Shown here in pieces: positions 37,713-46,528 of a DNA stretch of 64,000 bases. The first letter of the stretch is position 1. Each line of letters begins with the position of its first letter. A model generated the notes under the pieces. It made no database searches. It was not told where the DNA came from and worked only from the letters and a program-made list of their open reading frames with translations. Both the position numbers and the translations under genes were made by a program. Where the stretch lies: the NCBI GenBank assembly GCA_903858115.1, contig CAIOHR010000028.1, positions 1-64,000 of the forward strand, written 5' to 3'. Origin of the DNA: an uncultured Pirellula sp. Its GTDB lineage: Bacteria > Planctomycetota > Planctomycetia > Pirellulales > Pirellulaceae.

Positions 37713-38656
37713 GCCGCTTGTCGTACTCGAATCTGTGTCGGCGGCCTCCATCGTCGATGCAGCCACCAATATTGTTCTGGGCAAGCGTGAATCGCTCGCT
37801 CGAGGCATTCATTGTACCATCGCGTTAAGGACGAAACGCTCGACAAGCAATCGGATGGCTGAAGTGGATCGGCGATACCGAGCACTTGAAACTCAAATTG
37901 AAGCGGTTTTCCGCGTCGAACATTGCTGCACACCATCATGGGTGCGCCGCTGGTTAACGTGAAGAGGGCTAACCCTTTATGACACGATGCCAACTGTCCC
38001 ATGAAGTCGACCCAACAGCCTTTCGGCCCTGCATGTTGATCGGCTAAGAGGGCCAGTTTTCCACCGTTTTTCAACAATTCCTGCACTTGCGCAGAACTGC
38101 CCTCCTTCGGGAGAAAGTGTTGCCCGCCCACGGAACGAAAAGCCATAAAATAGTCATGAATGTAGCCATTGTCCAACGGTCTAGCTACGGTCGTCGAGGG
38201 TATGCCAAACAATCCAGTTACAAAACCCGCCAATTCAAAATTGCCAAAGTGTCCGGAAACGAGTACCGCCGGTCTATCACCCAAAATGATCTCAACCACT
38301 TTCTTTCGATTCGGTGCATAGTAATGCTGGTGCCAATTCTCGCGGTGGATTTTTCTGGGGGCATGCGCGATTTCGCAGCACATCAAGAAGAGATGATGCC
38401 ACATCTCCCACTTCACTCTTTTTCGTTGCTGGGGAGACCAAGCAGGATAGATGAGTTGAAGGTTCTCTTCGAGCAAAGCCTTTCGAATCGGTAGCCAATC
38501 TGTTACGACTTTGGCCAACAACCGACAAATACGATCGCATCGTTCCAGAGATGTTGTTTGAATGCAACAAATGACCAATCGCAGCGCAAGGTAACCGAGA
38601 TAGTCAACGAAGCCGTAGGTTTGATGCGATTCTTTTGTTTCTGCGTCTTTCGACAT
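37709..38656 (-). CDS. LpxL/HtrB-like lipid acyltransferase
   Basis: A 315-residue inner-membrane acyltransferase of the lauroyl/lipid A type. A hydrophobic N-terminal segment near residues 15-32 anchors it. The H-x4-E catalytic motif is visible in SGHFGNFELAG, followed by ADQHAGPKGCWVDFMG, typical for the family. It would transfer an acyl chain to a lipid A precursor or another glycolipid. The ATG at 38656 has GGATGG-like purines upstream; an in-frame TTG at 38686 is an alternative. Its stop overlaps the start of the RimK-like gene. Confidence 0.87.
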   Translation of the reverse strand: MSKDAETKESHQTYGFVDYLGYLALRLVICCIQTTSLERCDRICRLLAKVVTDWLPIRKALLEENLQLIYPAWSPQQRKRVKWEMWHHLFLMCCEIAHAPRKIHRENWHQHYYAPNRKKVVEIILGDRPAVLVSGHFGNFELAGFVTGLFGIPSTTVARPLDNGYIHDYFMAFRSVGGQHFLPKEGSSAQVQELLKNGGKLALLADQHAGPKGCWVDFMGQLASCHKGLALFTLTSGAPMMVCSNVRRGKPLQFEFQVLGIADPLQPSDCLSSVSSLTRWYNECLERAIHACPEQYWWLHRRWRPPTQIRVRQAA

Positions 38657-38764
38657 AAGACCATCCGTGGTCAACGGGTCATCCAAAGACCGGATGATAC
38701 CATGGTCTATGCGAGATAGAAAGAGCGGACAAATACGAACAATGCTAAAGAGGAGTCACGAATG

Positions 38765-39301
38765 CTAGCGTACGGGTTCTAGGCCGTGCAACCGTCGCAG
38801 TAAGCCAATTTGGCCAGAGTGGATTGACTCATGCAGCGGACAGAAAAGCAGTGCTCCAAGTTTGATAGGATACACGGCATATGGCATCTCGGTCGCTTCT
38901 GCAAGCAAATCGGATGTCAATGTTGGTACGATCGTCATACTTGCTTGATGGATTCGATCCAATGTGGCGAGCAATTCTTCTTTGCTAGGTATGTCGGCAG
39001 GGTCGGAGGACGGTATCGTTCCCCTGCCAAATTTTTTTCGCAACCAACCAGGCATCAAATCGAGGTCTCCCTCGGCTCGGCCGCGTTGACGAAATAGCAT
39101 CAGCCCATACTGCGAGACGGCCAAATGCCCAACTTGCCACGCGATATGCGAAGCTCCGCCGTTTGGAATTACGTTCCAAAGGGAGTCGGGCACAGCGCTT
39201 AGCAGATTTAGCGTATACTCGCGTGCGAATCGCATTTGGCCAACAACACCGTCGCGCATAGCGACGATCGCGTTGGCATTTGGAAGGGGTAAATCGGACA
39301 T
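38765..39301 (-). CDS. DinB superfamily (DfsB/YfiT-like) protein
   Basis: A 178-residue four-helix protein of the DinB/YfiT metal-binding superfamily, unrelated to polymerase IV despite the name. It has MRFAREYTLNLLSAVPDSLWN, GGASHIAWQVGHLAVSQY with a conserved His, and PLHESIHSGQIGLLRR with the C-terminal His pair. The role may be thiol-dependent transfer or detoxification. The ATG at 39301 fits the family start; the longer reading to 39514 would cover the promoter region and the first codons of moxR. The gene is divergent from the MoxR gene. Confidence 0.85.
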   Translation of the reverse strand: MSDLPLPNANAIVAMRDGVVGQMRFAREYTLNLLSAVPDSLWNVIPNGGASHIAWQVGHLAVSQYGLMLFRQRGRAEGDLDLMPGWLRKKFGRGTIPSSDPADIPSKEELLATLDRIHQASMTIVPTLTSDLLAEATEMPYAVYPIKLGALLFCPLHESIHSGQIGLLRRLHGLEPVR

Positions 39302-39482
39302 AATGGGTTCGAAAGGTGGAATCGTCGGAATTTTTAGCATGAGCAATAGAGATGAACCGGCGGAAACGGTCAATCGTCCACTTGTCGTGAATCGATTCCG
39401 TTGTGAAAATGCTCGTCTCCTGAAGATCTGGTTTTGGACCGGATGGTGATCCGGGGATTCATAGAACTGTTGGATAAAATTT

Positions 39483-40547
39483 GTGGCAAACGCACCATCT
39501 GGAAAACCGGTCAAGAGTATTGGCGATCTACTTCGCGAGTTTCGTGAACATCGCGATCAAATGAAGTCCGAGTTGGGCAAGACCATTGTCGGACAAGATG
39601 ATGTGATCGAGCAGTTGTTCGCGGCGATCTTCACTCGAGGTCACTGTCTTTTGGAAGGGGTGCCGGGACTTGCTAAAACACTGATGGTTTCGTCACTGGC
39701 AAAGATCCTCGACGTCAACTTCAAGCGTGTGCAGTTTACTCCCGACTTGATGCCGTCGGACATCACCGGCACAAACGTTTTGGAAGAAGACGCGCATGGC
39801 AAACGCGAGTTTCGATTCGTCGAAGGCCCGATCTTTACGAACATTTTGCTGGCAGACGAAATCAACCGAACACCTCCAAAGACACAGGCAGCCTTGCTTC
39901 AAGCGATGCAAGAACGAGAGGTAACCGTCGGCCGACAAACGTACCAATTGCCCGATCCGTTCTTTACCATTGCGACGCAGAACCCAATTGAACAAGAAGG
40001 TACCTATCCCCTGCCGGAAGCGCAATTGGACCGGTTCATGTTTAACATCATGGTCGGATATCCGAGTGCCGAGGAAGAAGAAAAGATCCTCCTCTCGACG
40101 ACTCGCAGCGAAAAACCGGAGGTTAGCAAGGTCTTGTCTGCGAGAGCGATTCTCAATATCCAAAAACTGGTGGCAAGTGTTGCGGTTAGTCCATTCGTTG
40201 TCAAATATGTCGTTGCATTGGTTCGCGCGACACGCCCCGGTGAGCCCGACTCGCCGGAGGTGGTAAAGGAACTGCTCGATTTCGGTGCAGGTCCACGCGC
40301 GGGCCAGTTCTTGATCCAGGCGGGCAAAGCGATCGCTGCAATGGATGGTCGATTTAGCGTGGCCATAGAAGACGTACGCAAAATCGCGGTTCCCGTGCTT
40401 CGCCATCGTCTCAGTACCAACTTCCAAGCGCAAGCCGAAGGGATGACTTCAGACAAAGTGATTCAACGATTGCTAAAGGAGATCAAGGAGCCTACCGTTC
40501 CAAAGTACGGTGGAATCGATCCTAGCACTGCACCGCCTGTTCAGTAG
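39483..40547 (+). CDS. MoxR family AAA+ ATPase
   Basis: A 354-residue ATPase of the MoxR branch. The Walker A motif GVPGLAKT (59-66) and Walker B ILLADEINRTPPKTQAALL near 115-133 are clear, with the sensor-1 segment FFTIATQNPIEQEGTYPLPEAQLDRF. The C-terminal lid has GAGPRAGQFLIQAGKA. MoxR proteins act as chaperones for metal-insertion or membrane complexes, and usually pair with a DUF58 protein, which is not next here. The start is a GTG at 39483. The downstream gene begins 19 bases after the stop. Confidence 0.93.
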   Translation: MANAPSGKPVKSIGDLLREFREHRDQMKSELGKTIVGQDDVIEQLFAAIFTRGHCLLEGVPGLAKTLMVSSLAKILDVNFKRVQFTPDLMPSDITGTNVLEEDAHGKREFRFVEGPIFTNILLADEINRTPPKTQAALLQAMQEREVTVGRQTYQLPDPFFTIATQNPIEQEGTYPLPEAQLDRFMFNIMVGYPSAEEEEKILLSTTRSEKPEVSKVLSARAILNIQKLVASVAVSPFVVKYVVALVRATRPGEPDSPEVVKELLDFGAGPRAGQFLIQAGKAIAAMDGRFSVAIEDVRKIAVPVLRHRLSTNFQAQAEGMTSDKVIQRLLKEIKEPTVPKYGGIDPSTAPPVQ

Positions 40548-40566
40548 ATTCGATGAAGTAAATGCA

Positions 40567-41136
40567 ATGCACTTTACCGTAGAGGCGCAGAACAAAATTC
40601 GCTCTCATATCGAATCCGTTCGAACTCCGCTCCCAATCGTAGCTTTCGACGGAACTGCGGGGAATGGATTCGATACGTGTTTCCTCGCCGAACTTGTCGG
40701 TAAAGAAGGACACGTCGTGGCGATGGATCTTCAAAGGGAGGCGATCCATATCACTCGCAATAAGCTCGAAGCATTAGGGCGGGCGGATCGGGTCGATTGT
40801 ATCTGCGATTGCCACTCCCATGCTCTTCGCTATCTTCAACCGCATTGCAGCAACGGTTTGCACATCGCCATGTTCAACTTGGGCTATTTGCCATTAGGCA
40901 ACAAAGAAATCATCACCAAACGAGAAACTACGTTGGCTGCGTTGGCAGCCGTGCATGGATTGATTGTTGAAAAGGGTATCCTGAGTGTTTTGTCATATCC
41001 AGGGCATGCAGGTGGCAGCGACGAACACGCGGCTGTCGAAGCGTGGATCGAACAAGTGCAGAGACATTCTCGAATAGAATCGTATCGCGACGAGAGCAAT
41101 CGGCTGAGCCCCGTTTTGTGGCTCGTTTTTACTTGA
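40567..41136 (+). CDS. tRNA 5-aminomethyl-2-thiouridine methyltransferase MnmM-like (YtqB family)
   Basis: A 189-residue SAM-dependent methyltransferase. Motif I is FDGTAGNGFDTCFLAELVG near 26-44, motif II VAMDLQ near 50-55, and NLGYLPLGNKEIITK near 110-124 and SYPGHAGGSDE near 151-161 are the marks of the YtqB/MnmM group. In Gram-positives MnmM converts nm5s2U to mnm5s2U at the tRNA wobble position, and a similar role is inferred. The start at ATG 40567 is uncertain; no strong Shine-Dalgarno sequence is present. It is co-directional with moxR and convergent with the BASS gene. Confidence 0.85.
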   Translation: MHFTVEAQNKIRSHIESVRTPLPIVAFDGTAGNGFDTCFLAELVGKEGHVVAMDLQREAIHITRNKLEALGRADRVDCICDCHSHALRYLQPHCSNGLHIAMFNLGYLPLGNKEIITKRETTLAALAAVHGLIVEKGILSVLSYPGHAGGSDEHAAVEAWIEQVQRHSRIESYRDESNRLSPVLWLVFT

Positions 41137-42424
41137 GGGGATCCAATTCGTCCGCGGTTTGACGCCAATAGTTTGCGAGTACCGAGCCGGTAATGTTCAT
41201 CAACGGGCCGAATATCGTTGCGGCTAAACCGACCGTATCCAATTTTCCCATCGATCTGGCTATTCCGGTACCCATGGCTCCATTCTGCATCCCGACTTCT
41301 ATAGCAATCGTCCGTGCATCCTGACGGTTCATGCCTAGTGCCCTGCTCGCTAAGTACCCGAGCAGAAACCCCAATGAGTTATGGAGGAAGGTTACGAATA
41401 CCAACACGAGGCCAACATCCAATAGCTGATCTCTACCAAAGGCCGTCGTGACCAACGTGTAGTAAACGATACCAAGCATACTTACGATAGGCATCCACCC
41501 CTTTAGTTTGGGAAAAACCCCAACCGCATGATGGTAAACAAATCCAAAGACGATAGCGGCGCCGAAGAAACCTGGAATGGAAAGAACACTCAGAAAGTTC
41601 TCGGTGGGATCAACCCAAATATCAATAAGCCATCGCCAGCCGCCAAGCATGAGGAATGTGATCCAGGTGGCCGCAAGGAAAGAGAGCCCCTGGATGATTC
41701 TTCGAGTCCTTCGCTCGCGAGAGCTTAGCCATTCATGAACAAATGCAGCCAAAATGGGAACCAACACCATTTTCACGATGTCCATCGACATTTTGAACGC
41801 ATTGATGTCGACAAGTGAACCAGCCAACAATTTCATCCACAATGGTGTCATCACAGGGGCCAGTACGGTAGCCAAGGCCGTAATCGTTACGGAAAGAGCC
41901 AAATTCCCTTTTGCCATGAATGTCATGACATTCGATGCTAGGCCGCTGGAGCAACTGCCAATCAGGATCACGCCTGCAGCCACCTCTGGCGGTAAAGGAA
42001 ACACCTTGGTCAAACTGATTCCAAGCAATGGCATGATCAAGAATTGGCAGGACAATCCAACGAGCACGCCTTTAGGCATTTTTACGACCTGGGCAAAATC
42101 CCTGAGACTCATTTGCGTTCCCATACCAAACATAATCGCTTGGATCACAATCAACATGAGCCAGGAATTCGTGAGGCTGAATTCTCCAATATTCCGAAAC
42201 CACTGCGGGGCGAGCATTGCGCCAATGTTGGCGATTAGGATCCAGAACGTAAATCGATATCCAACCCATTCAGGAATGGCTAGTCCCATGCAAAAAGCGA
42301 ACATCGTTATGAGGCCGGCAATCATGGAGATCGTCGCAGAATGCTGCCACCATCCCAACGCGAGAACGAGCAAACCTAAAAGTAGCATCGCGACGATGAT
42401 CTTTTTTAGCCAACGTTGATTCAT
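41129..42424 (-). CDS. Bile acid:sodium symporter (BASS) family transporter
   Basis: A 431-residue membrane transporter with about ten helices. The family marks are FGMGTQMSLRDFAQVVKMPKGVLVGL, then GSCSSGLASNVMTFMAKGNLALSVTITA with the helix break at the ion site, and EVGMQNGAMGTGIARSMG in the repeat half. The substrate in bacteria is usually an organic anion such as pyruvate or pantoate, or unknown. An upstream ATG at 42454 adds ten unlikely residues. The stop overlaps the MnmM-like stop region by 8 bases. Confidence 0.9.
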   Translation of the reverse strand: MNQRWLKKIIVAMLLLGLLVLALGWWQHSATISMIAGLITMFAFCMGLAIPEWVGYRFTFWILIANIGAMLAPQWFRNIGEFSLTNSWLMLIVIQAIMFGMGTQMSLRDFAQVVKMPKGVLVGLSCQFLIMPLLGISLTKVFPLPPEVAAGVILIGSCSSGLASNVMTFMAKGNLALSVTITALATVLAPVMTPLWMKLLAGSLVDINAFKMSMDIVKMVLVPILAAFVHEWLSSRERRTRRIIQGLSFLAATWITFLMLGGWRWLIDIWVDPTENFLSVLSIPGFFGAAIVFGFVYHHAVGVFPKLKGWMPIVSMLGIVYYTLVTTAFGRDQLLDVGLVLVFVTFLHNSLGFLLGYLASRALGMNRQDARTIAIEVGMQNGAMGTGIARSMGKLDTVGLAATIFGPLMNITGSVLANYWRQTADELDPLK

Positions 42425-42506
42425 CGTTTGAAGATTCTGAAAGTGGGATTTCACTGGAATTGGAAGAGGAACACACTACGAAATGAACCGACAAGGAGAA
42501 TCCTGC

Positions 42507-43055
42507 TTACAAACGATCAAGCCAAGCATCGGACGATAGGACTTCGCTTATCATCATTTGTTGAGCACATAGTGTTGATCGATGTAGCTCCTCTGCCGTT
42601 GCGGATCCTGCTGAATTCGACACCGACAAAGTCCCTGTTGCGTCCGACAGAAACTCCACCTTGAAGTCGCGATGCATACCTTGTCTTGCTGTCGTGTCGC
42701 AACACATATGCGTCATATAGCCGGCGATGGTTAACGTTCTGACGCCGTGTAGACTAAGCCAATCGGAGAGTGGTGTTTCTGTAAAGCAACCAGGCAGAGA
42801 TTTGTCGATCAGGATATCAGATGTTCTTTTGGCAATCTCAGGATGGAGTTCCCATTCAACGGAACCTTTGCGAAAAATGGGAGAATCCGCATTCGGTTGA
42901 TGATGACGAACGATCGCGACTGGGAGCTTGGCTGCTCTGGCCGCATCGAACACTTGCAATATCCTCTCCAAGTGACCTTTCGGATGTGTTATTGGAAGAG
43001 CACCCGTAAAGTACTCCATTTGCACGTCGATCACTATAAGAGCTCGCTTGATCAT
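42507..43055 (-). CDS. Isochorismatase-like cysteine hydrolase
   Basis: A 182-residue hydrolase of the isochorismatase fold. The catalytic triad is visible as Asp in LIVIDVQMEYF (residue 9), Lys in IDKSLPGCF and Cys in YMTHMCCDTTARQG. Substrates of the family include nicotinamide, carbamoyl and aromatic compounds, so the name is fold-level. The ATG at 43055 begins directly at the core. In-frame ATGs at 43070 and 43085 are possible. It is located just upstream of the BASS gene on the same strand, 82 bases apart. Confidence 0.88.
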   Translation of the reverse strand: MIKRALIVIDVQMEYFTGALPITHPKGHLERILQVFDAARAAKLPVAIVRHHQPNADSPIFRKGSVEWELHPEIAKRTSDILIDKSLPGCFTETPLSDWLSLHGVRTLTIAGYMTHMCCDTTARQGMHRDFKVEFLSDATGTLSVSNSAGSATAEELHRSTLCAQQMMISEVLSSDAWLDRL

Positions 43056-43406
43056 CCTCTTCTCCCACATGTTTGATCTTCTCATTCCCACTCGCACGAT
43101 GACTTTGCAGGCCCGAGTAGAACCTATCTTAACAGTCCGTGTGTCCCAATCACATGGGGGCCGAACAAACCACAAGGGAAGCCCAGTGTTCATTGAAAGC
43201 AAGTCGCTAATTCTGTCGGTTTTCAATCCTTGGCGCCTCGGTCGAGGGACGTGTCCTACGGCAAGAAGGCGAAATCGAAACGAGGGAGTTCGGTTTTCGC
43301 CTGGGGAACACGCCATGAAAAACGTAATCTTGGCAAGATTTGCTGGTTGTAGCGGTTGTAGCGGCCGATACAAGTTGCGAACGACATTACATTCTAGGGG
43401 GAAACA
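43056..43406. other. Divergent upstream region containing a coupled small ORF
   Basis: The 351 bases between the isochorismatase-like gene and the Cys-rich protein hold the 31-codon ORF at 43315-43410. I see no other gene or RNA in the remainder. Confidence 0.6.
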
Positions 43407-43410
43407 ATGA
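43315..43410 (+). CDS. Small ORF upstream of and coupled to the Cys-rich protein, candidate leader peptide
   Basis: A 31-codon frame that starts with ATG at 43315, with a GGGGAA purine run about 7 bases before it, and encodes MKNVILARFAGCSGCSG followed by a basic tail. Its TGA overlaps the ATG of the Cys-rich gene (ATGA at 43407-43410). The two Cys codons come from a 9-bp tandem duplication GGTTGTAGC at 43345-43362. It could be a cysteine-sensing leader or simply a coupled small protein; expression is unproven. Confidence 0.45.
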   Translation: MKNVILARFAGCSGCSGRYKLRTTLHSRGKQ

Positions 43411-44162
43411 AGTCATTCGTGGTAGGCTTGTTTGGCGTCTTGAGCTTGGCTTTGCACGTTGGCTGCTGCGGTGGCCCGATGGGCAGTTGTGGCAACCACT
43501 ACGGTCGATCCATAACAGCTACTCACTGCGGCCTTGGATGCGACATGGGCTGCGATTCCAATTGTAATGGGTGTGATGCGGGCTGTGAGATCGGCTGCGG
43601 TGGAGCATTGATGGGTTTGCGAAGTCGCCTCGCATCGAGCTTGCAGATGAATCATTGCAACTCCGGATGTGGAGAAGTCTATTGGGATGAGCAAATCAAC
43701 GAGAGACCTGTTTGCGATCCCTGTGGATGCAACAACGAATTCGTTGGAGGAACTGGGTGCGACCGATGTCCAGGCGCACTTCACCGACTTCGACAGCTCT
43801 GGGGTTTCCGATACACCCCGAGCCATTGTTCCACTTGTAGCGTTGGGGGTACCAATGGCTGTGGTCATGCTGGATGTACGTCCTGCGGCAATGGCGACCA
43901 TGCAATAAGCAATGAAGACTATTCTGTGACTTCGAATCCGTCAGCGACCACAACTCGAGAGCCCTCAGCCCACACAAAAGCAACTCTAGGCTCGGAACCT
44001 ACACCAGCCAAGCAAACGGCTCCCGACGCCGAAGAAACTCGTCAAAAACCTTCAGCAATGATGCATCCTCGGAGTCAACGTCTCGAAGCCGGCTCTGGAC
44101 GCCGAACAGTACCAGCCACTACGACTTCAACGAAGTCGCGAATGACAGCAGAATCACGATGA
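43407..44162 (+). CDS. Cysteine-rich exported protein of planctomycete type
   Basis: A 251-residue protein with a hydrophobic leader (residues 4-18) and about 22 cysteines between residues 20 and 165, mostly as GC or CxxC pairs (CGLGCDMGC, CNGCDAGCEIGC, CDPCGCN, CSTCSVGG, CGHAGCTSCG). The C-terminal 80 residues are low-complexity Thr/Pro/Ala/Glu and basic. Phrases such as CGEVYWDEQINE and WGFRYTPSHC resemble planctomycete-only secreted families known to me only by pattern. The AGGGGGAAAC before the ATG 43407 is a strong ribosome site. The Cys could form disulfide crosslinks in the cell wall. A lipobox near HVGC is imperfect. Confidence 0.8.
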   Translation: MKSFVVGLFGVLSLALHVGCCGGPMGSCGNHYGRSITATHCGLGCDMGCDSNCNGCDAGCEIGCGGALMGLRSRLASSLQMNHCNSGCGEVYWDEQINERPVCDPCGCNNEFVGGTGCDRCPGALHRLRQLWGFRYTPSHCSTCSVGGTNGCGHAGCTSCGNGDHAISNEDYSVTSNPSATTTREPSAHTKATLGSEPTPAKQTAPDAEETRQKPSAMMHPRSQRLEAGSGRRTVPATTTSTKSRMTAESR

Positions 44163-44220
44163 TTAGAACCTAGCTGTTCAAACGGGCTAACGCCTTGTGG
44201 CTTCTTCTCCGGAAAGCGAG

Positions 44221-44239
44221 GCAACGGCGAATCCGTTGC
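44221..44239. terminator. Hairpin between convergent genes, terminator candidate
   Basis: The 7-bp perfect stem GCAACGG/CCGTTGC (44221-44227, 44233-44239) has a 5-base loop and is in the gap between the Cys-rich gene and the convergent ABC permease gene. No U tract is visible next to it. Confidence 0.35.
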
Positions 44240-44249
44240 GGTAGCGATC

Positions 44250-45800
44250 TTATTTGAGTCGCAGACCTGGAGAGACGCACCAACGTTCAAACCAGGAAAA
44301 CAGATACTGTACCATCACCGCCATGAGGGCTGCTGGTATTGCACCTTGAAGAATGAGACTGATGCTGGATAGTCGAATTCCAGTGAGGATAGGTGCACCG
44401 TATCCACCTGCGCCAATTAACGCACCAATGGTCGCAGTGCCGACGTTGATCACCGCGGCCGTTTTGACCCCTGCCAATATCGAAGGCATCGCGAGGGGGA
44501 GTTCGATCAGCTTCAATCGAGCACTACTAGGCAATCCGATGACTTCTGCCGACTCTCGCGTCGGTGTCGGTATCTGCGTCAGACCGGCGTACGTGTTTCT
44601 TACAATCGGTAACAAACTATAAAAGAACAACGCAGCAATCGCAGGGACAGCACCGAGTCCAAAGAGCGGTATCATGAAAACCAACAATGCCATGGATGGC
44701 AGCGTTTGAATGACTCCCACAATGCTTAATACAAAATTCCCCGCGTGCTCATTCTTGGCCGCGAACACTCCCAACGGTATCGCGGACAAAATGGCTAATC
44801 CAAGGGAAACGAGCACAAGAAACAGATGTTCTTTGGTGGTTGTCGCAAGTCTCCAAAAGAATCGCCTCCATTCGGCCGACGCGTCGACCTGAGCGAGAGG
44901 CACGTTCAGGTTGAGCTTCTCGTTCAGAAACTCAGCTGCAACATTTGTTTCCAATTCCCGATCTAGTCGCACGTTCGCGGACATCGCAGTCATTGTGCTA
45001 GAATCGATTTTTCCAACGATCGAGAGCAAGGCATCTACCACTTTGGGGAATCGGTCCTTCAGATCGCTTCGCATCAATACTACGGCATAATACGTTGGAA
45101 AGAATCCTTTATCATCTTCGAGGACTCTCAATCGATAATATTCGATTTCCGCATCGGTTGTATACAAATCGGTCACTTGAATGGAATTTCGTTCCAAGCC
45201 GCGATACGCAAGATTGTGGTCCATAGTCTTCACGTCAAATTTAGGGAAACGATATTTGGTAGCAAGTTGCTTCCAGCCATCTTTTCGCTCCATAAACTCG
45301 TCGCTGATTCCGAACTCCAAGTCTTGATGGTTCAGCAAATCGCTGATCTTCGAGATGTTCTTTGCGTTCGCGATAGAATCTCTCATCCCAAGAGCATAGG
45401 TGTTGTTGAACCCAAGATGTTCGGACATGATGACTTGTTTCTTCGCCATTTGTTCTTGCATGTCTCGTTCGCTCCGAACCTCAACTCCCTGCTTTAGTAC
45501 ATCGCTCAGCAGTTCCTCGCGGATGGTTCCGGTGTAATCCACATAGGCATCGATATCACCTGCCTGCAACGCTTGCCAAAGAATTTGGGTTCCCCCAAGC
45601 TCAGCGCGGTGCTCGACCTCCACTCCCGTGGACCGAGCTAAATGGGTCAAGACTTCGCCAAGAATCACCGATTCTGTAAAGCTCTTGGACCCTATTTGAA
45701 TCTTGTTCGGATCTGCCTGTGTCGAAACAGTGAGGAAAAACATTGCCAATAGCAATGCGACACCGATTCGGGCCATTCGTTTTGTACTGGTGGAGTTCAT
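44250..45800 (-). CDS. Osmoprotectant-type ABC transporter: substrate-binding domain fused to permease
   Basis: A 516-residue fusion. After a signal-like helix, residues about 30-300 are a ProX/OpuCC-type binding domain (IQIGSKSFTESVILGEVL, GGTQILWQAL, GDIDAYVDYTGTI). Residues about 325-510 are a ProW/OpuCB-type permease with LPSMALLVFMIPLFG, YSLLPIVRNTYAGL and NVGTATIGALIGAGGYG. The usual fusion in this family has permease first, so the order is reversed here. It should import glycine betaine, choline or a similar compound. Its ATG overlaps the ATPase stop (ATGA at 45797-45800). Confidence 0.9.
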   Translation of the reverse strand: MNSTSTKRMARIGVALLLAMFFLTVSTQADPNKIQIGSKSFTESVILGEVLTHLARSTGVEVEHRAELGGTQILWQALQAGDIDAYVDYTGTIREELLSDVLKQGVEVRSERDMQEQMAKKQVIMSEHLGFNNTYALGMRDSIANAKNISKISDLLNHQDLEFGISDEFMERKDGWKQLATKYRFPKFDVKTMDHNLAYRGLERNSIQVTDLYTTDAEIEYYRLRVLEDDKGFFPTYYAVVLMRSDLKDRFPKVVDALLSIVGKIDSSTMTAMSANVRLDRELETNVAAEFLNEKLNLNVPLAQVDASAEWRRFFWRLATTTKEHLFLVLVSLGLAILSAIPLGVFAAKNEHAGNFVLSIVGVIQTLPSMALLVFMIPLFGLGAVPAIAALFFYSLLPIVRNTYAGLTQIPTPTRESAEVIGLPSSARLKLIELPLAMPSILAGVKTAAVINVGTATIGALIGAGGYGAPILTGIRLSSISLILQGAIPAALMAVMVQYLFSWFERWCVSPGLRLK

Positions 45801-46528
45801 GCGTGTGGGATTCGTTGGGCGTTGATAAATCGAGTAACGTACTCGTTGGCAGGTCGGTCGATGAGGTCTTGCAGTTGGCCTTCTTGGACAATCGATCCTT
45901 CGGATAGCAGTAATACGCGATCTCCAAAGAATCCTGCTTCACCCATATCATGGGTTACCATAATGGAGGTCTTTCGCAACGTTCGAAAGATATTGCGTAA
46001 ATCTTCTTGCAAATCGAAACGCACGAGTGGGTCGAGAGCCCCCATTGGCTCATCGAGAAGAACCACCGCAGGATCCAGCATCAACGCTCGCATGATACCG
46101 ACGCGTTGGCGCTGACCACCTGACATTTGGAGCGGATAACGGCTCAATGCAGCGTGAGGCAATCGTGTAAGATCCGCAAGCTCTCGTACGCGTTTATCGA
46201 TCTTGTCTTTGTCCCAACGCAAATGCTTGGCGAGCAAGCCAACGTTTTCCTGTGCGGTGAGATGTGGAAATAGGCCGCCATCTTGAATGACATATCCCAT
46301 GCGCTGCCGTTGGGAAAGAATATTGGATGGAGTTAATCGCTCCCCACCGAATTCGATCGTCCCGGAGTCTGGAAGGATCAAACCGATGAGCAGTCGCAAT
46401 AATGTACTTTTTCCGCACCCGCTCGGGCCGATCAGTACCGTGGACTCCCCTTCGTGAAAAGTGATCGTTGTTGGCTTTACCACCTGCAAATCGCCAAAGG
46501 ATTTGCTAACGTTTTGCAAGGAGAACAT
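45797..46528 (-). CDS. ABC transporter ATP-binding protein, osmoprotectant type
   Basis: A 243-residue nucleotide-binding subunit. Walker A is GPSGCGKS (34-41), the signature MSGGQRQRVG near 139-148, and Walker B VVLLDEPMGALD near 159-170 with the H-loop THDMGEAG. It lacks the CBS domains of full ProV, as expected for OpuCA-short or related types. It drives the fused permease downstream. Its 5' end overlaps the acyltransferase gene by 23 bases, so the three genes are transcribed together. Confidence 0.93.
   Translation of the reverse strand: MFSLQNVSKSFGDLQVVKPTTITFHEGESTVLIGPSGCGKSTLLRLLIGLILPDSGTIEFGGERLTPSNILSQRQRMGYVIQDGGLFPHLTAQENVGLLAKHLRWDKDKIDKRVRELADLTRLPHAALSRYPLQMSGGQRQRVGIMRALMLDPAVVLLDEPMGALDPLVRFDLQEDLRNIFRTLRKTSIMVTHDMGEAGFFGDRVLLLSEGSIVQEGQLQDLIDRPANEYVTRFINAQRIPHA

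Noticed and set aside
38765-39301. Reading this DinB-superfamily gene as polymerase IV
   Set aside because: It has a four-helix metal-binding pattern and none of the polymerase motifs; the true dinB polymerase is at 32059.
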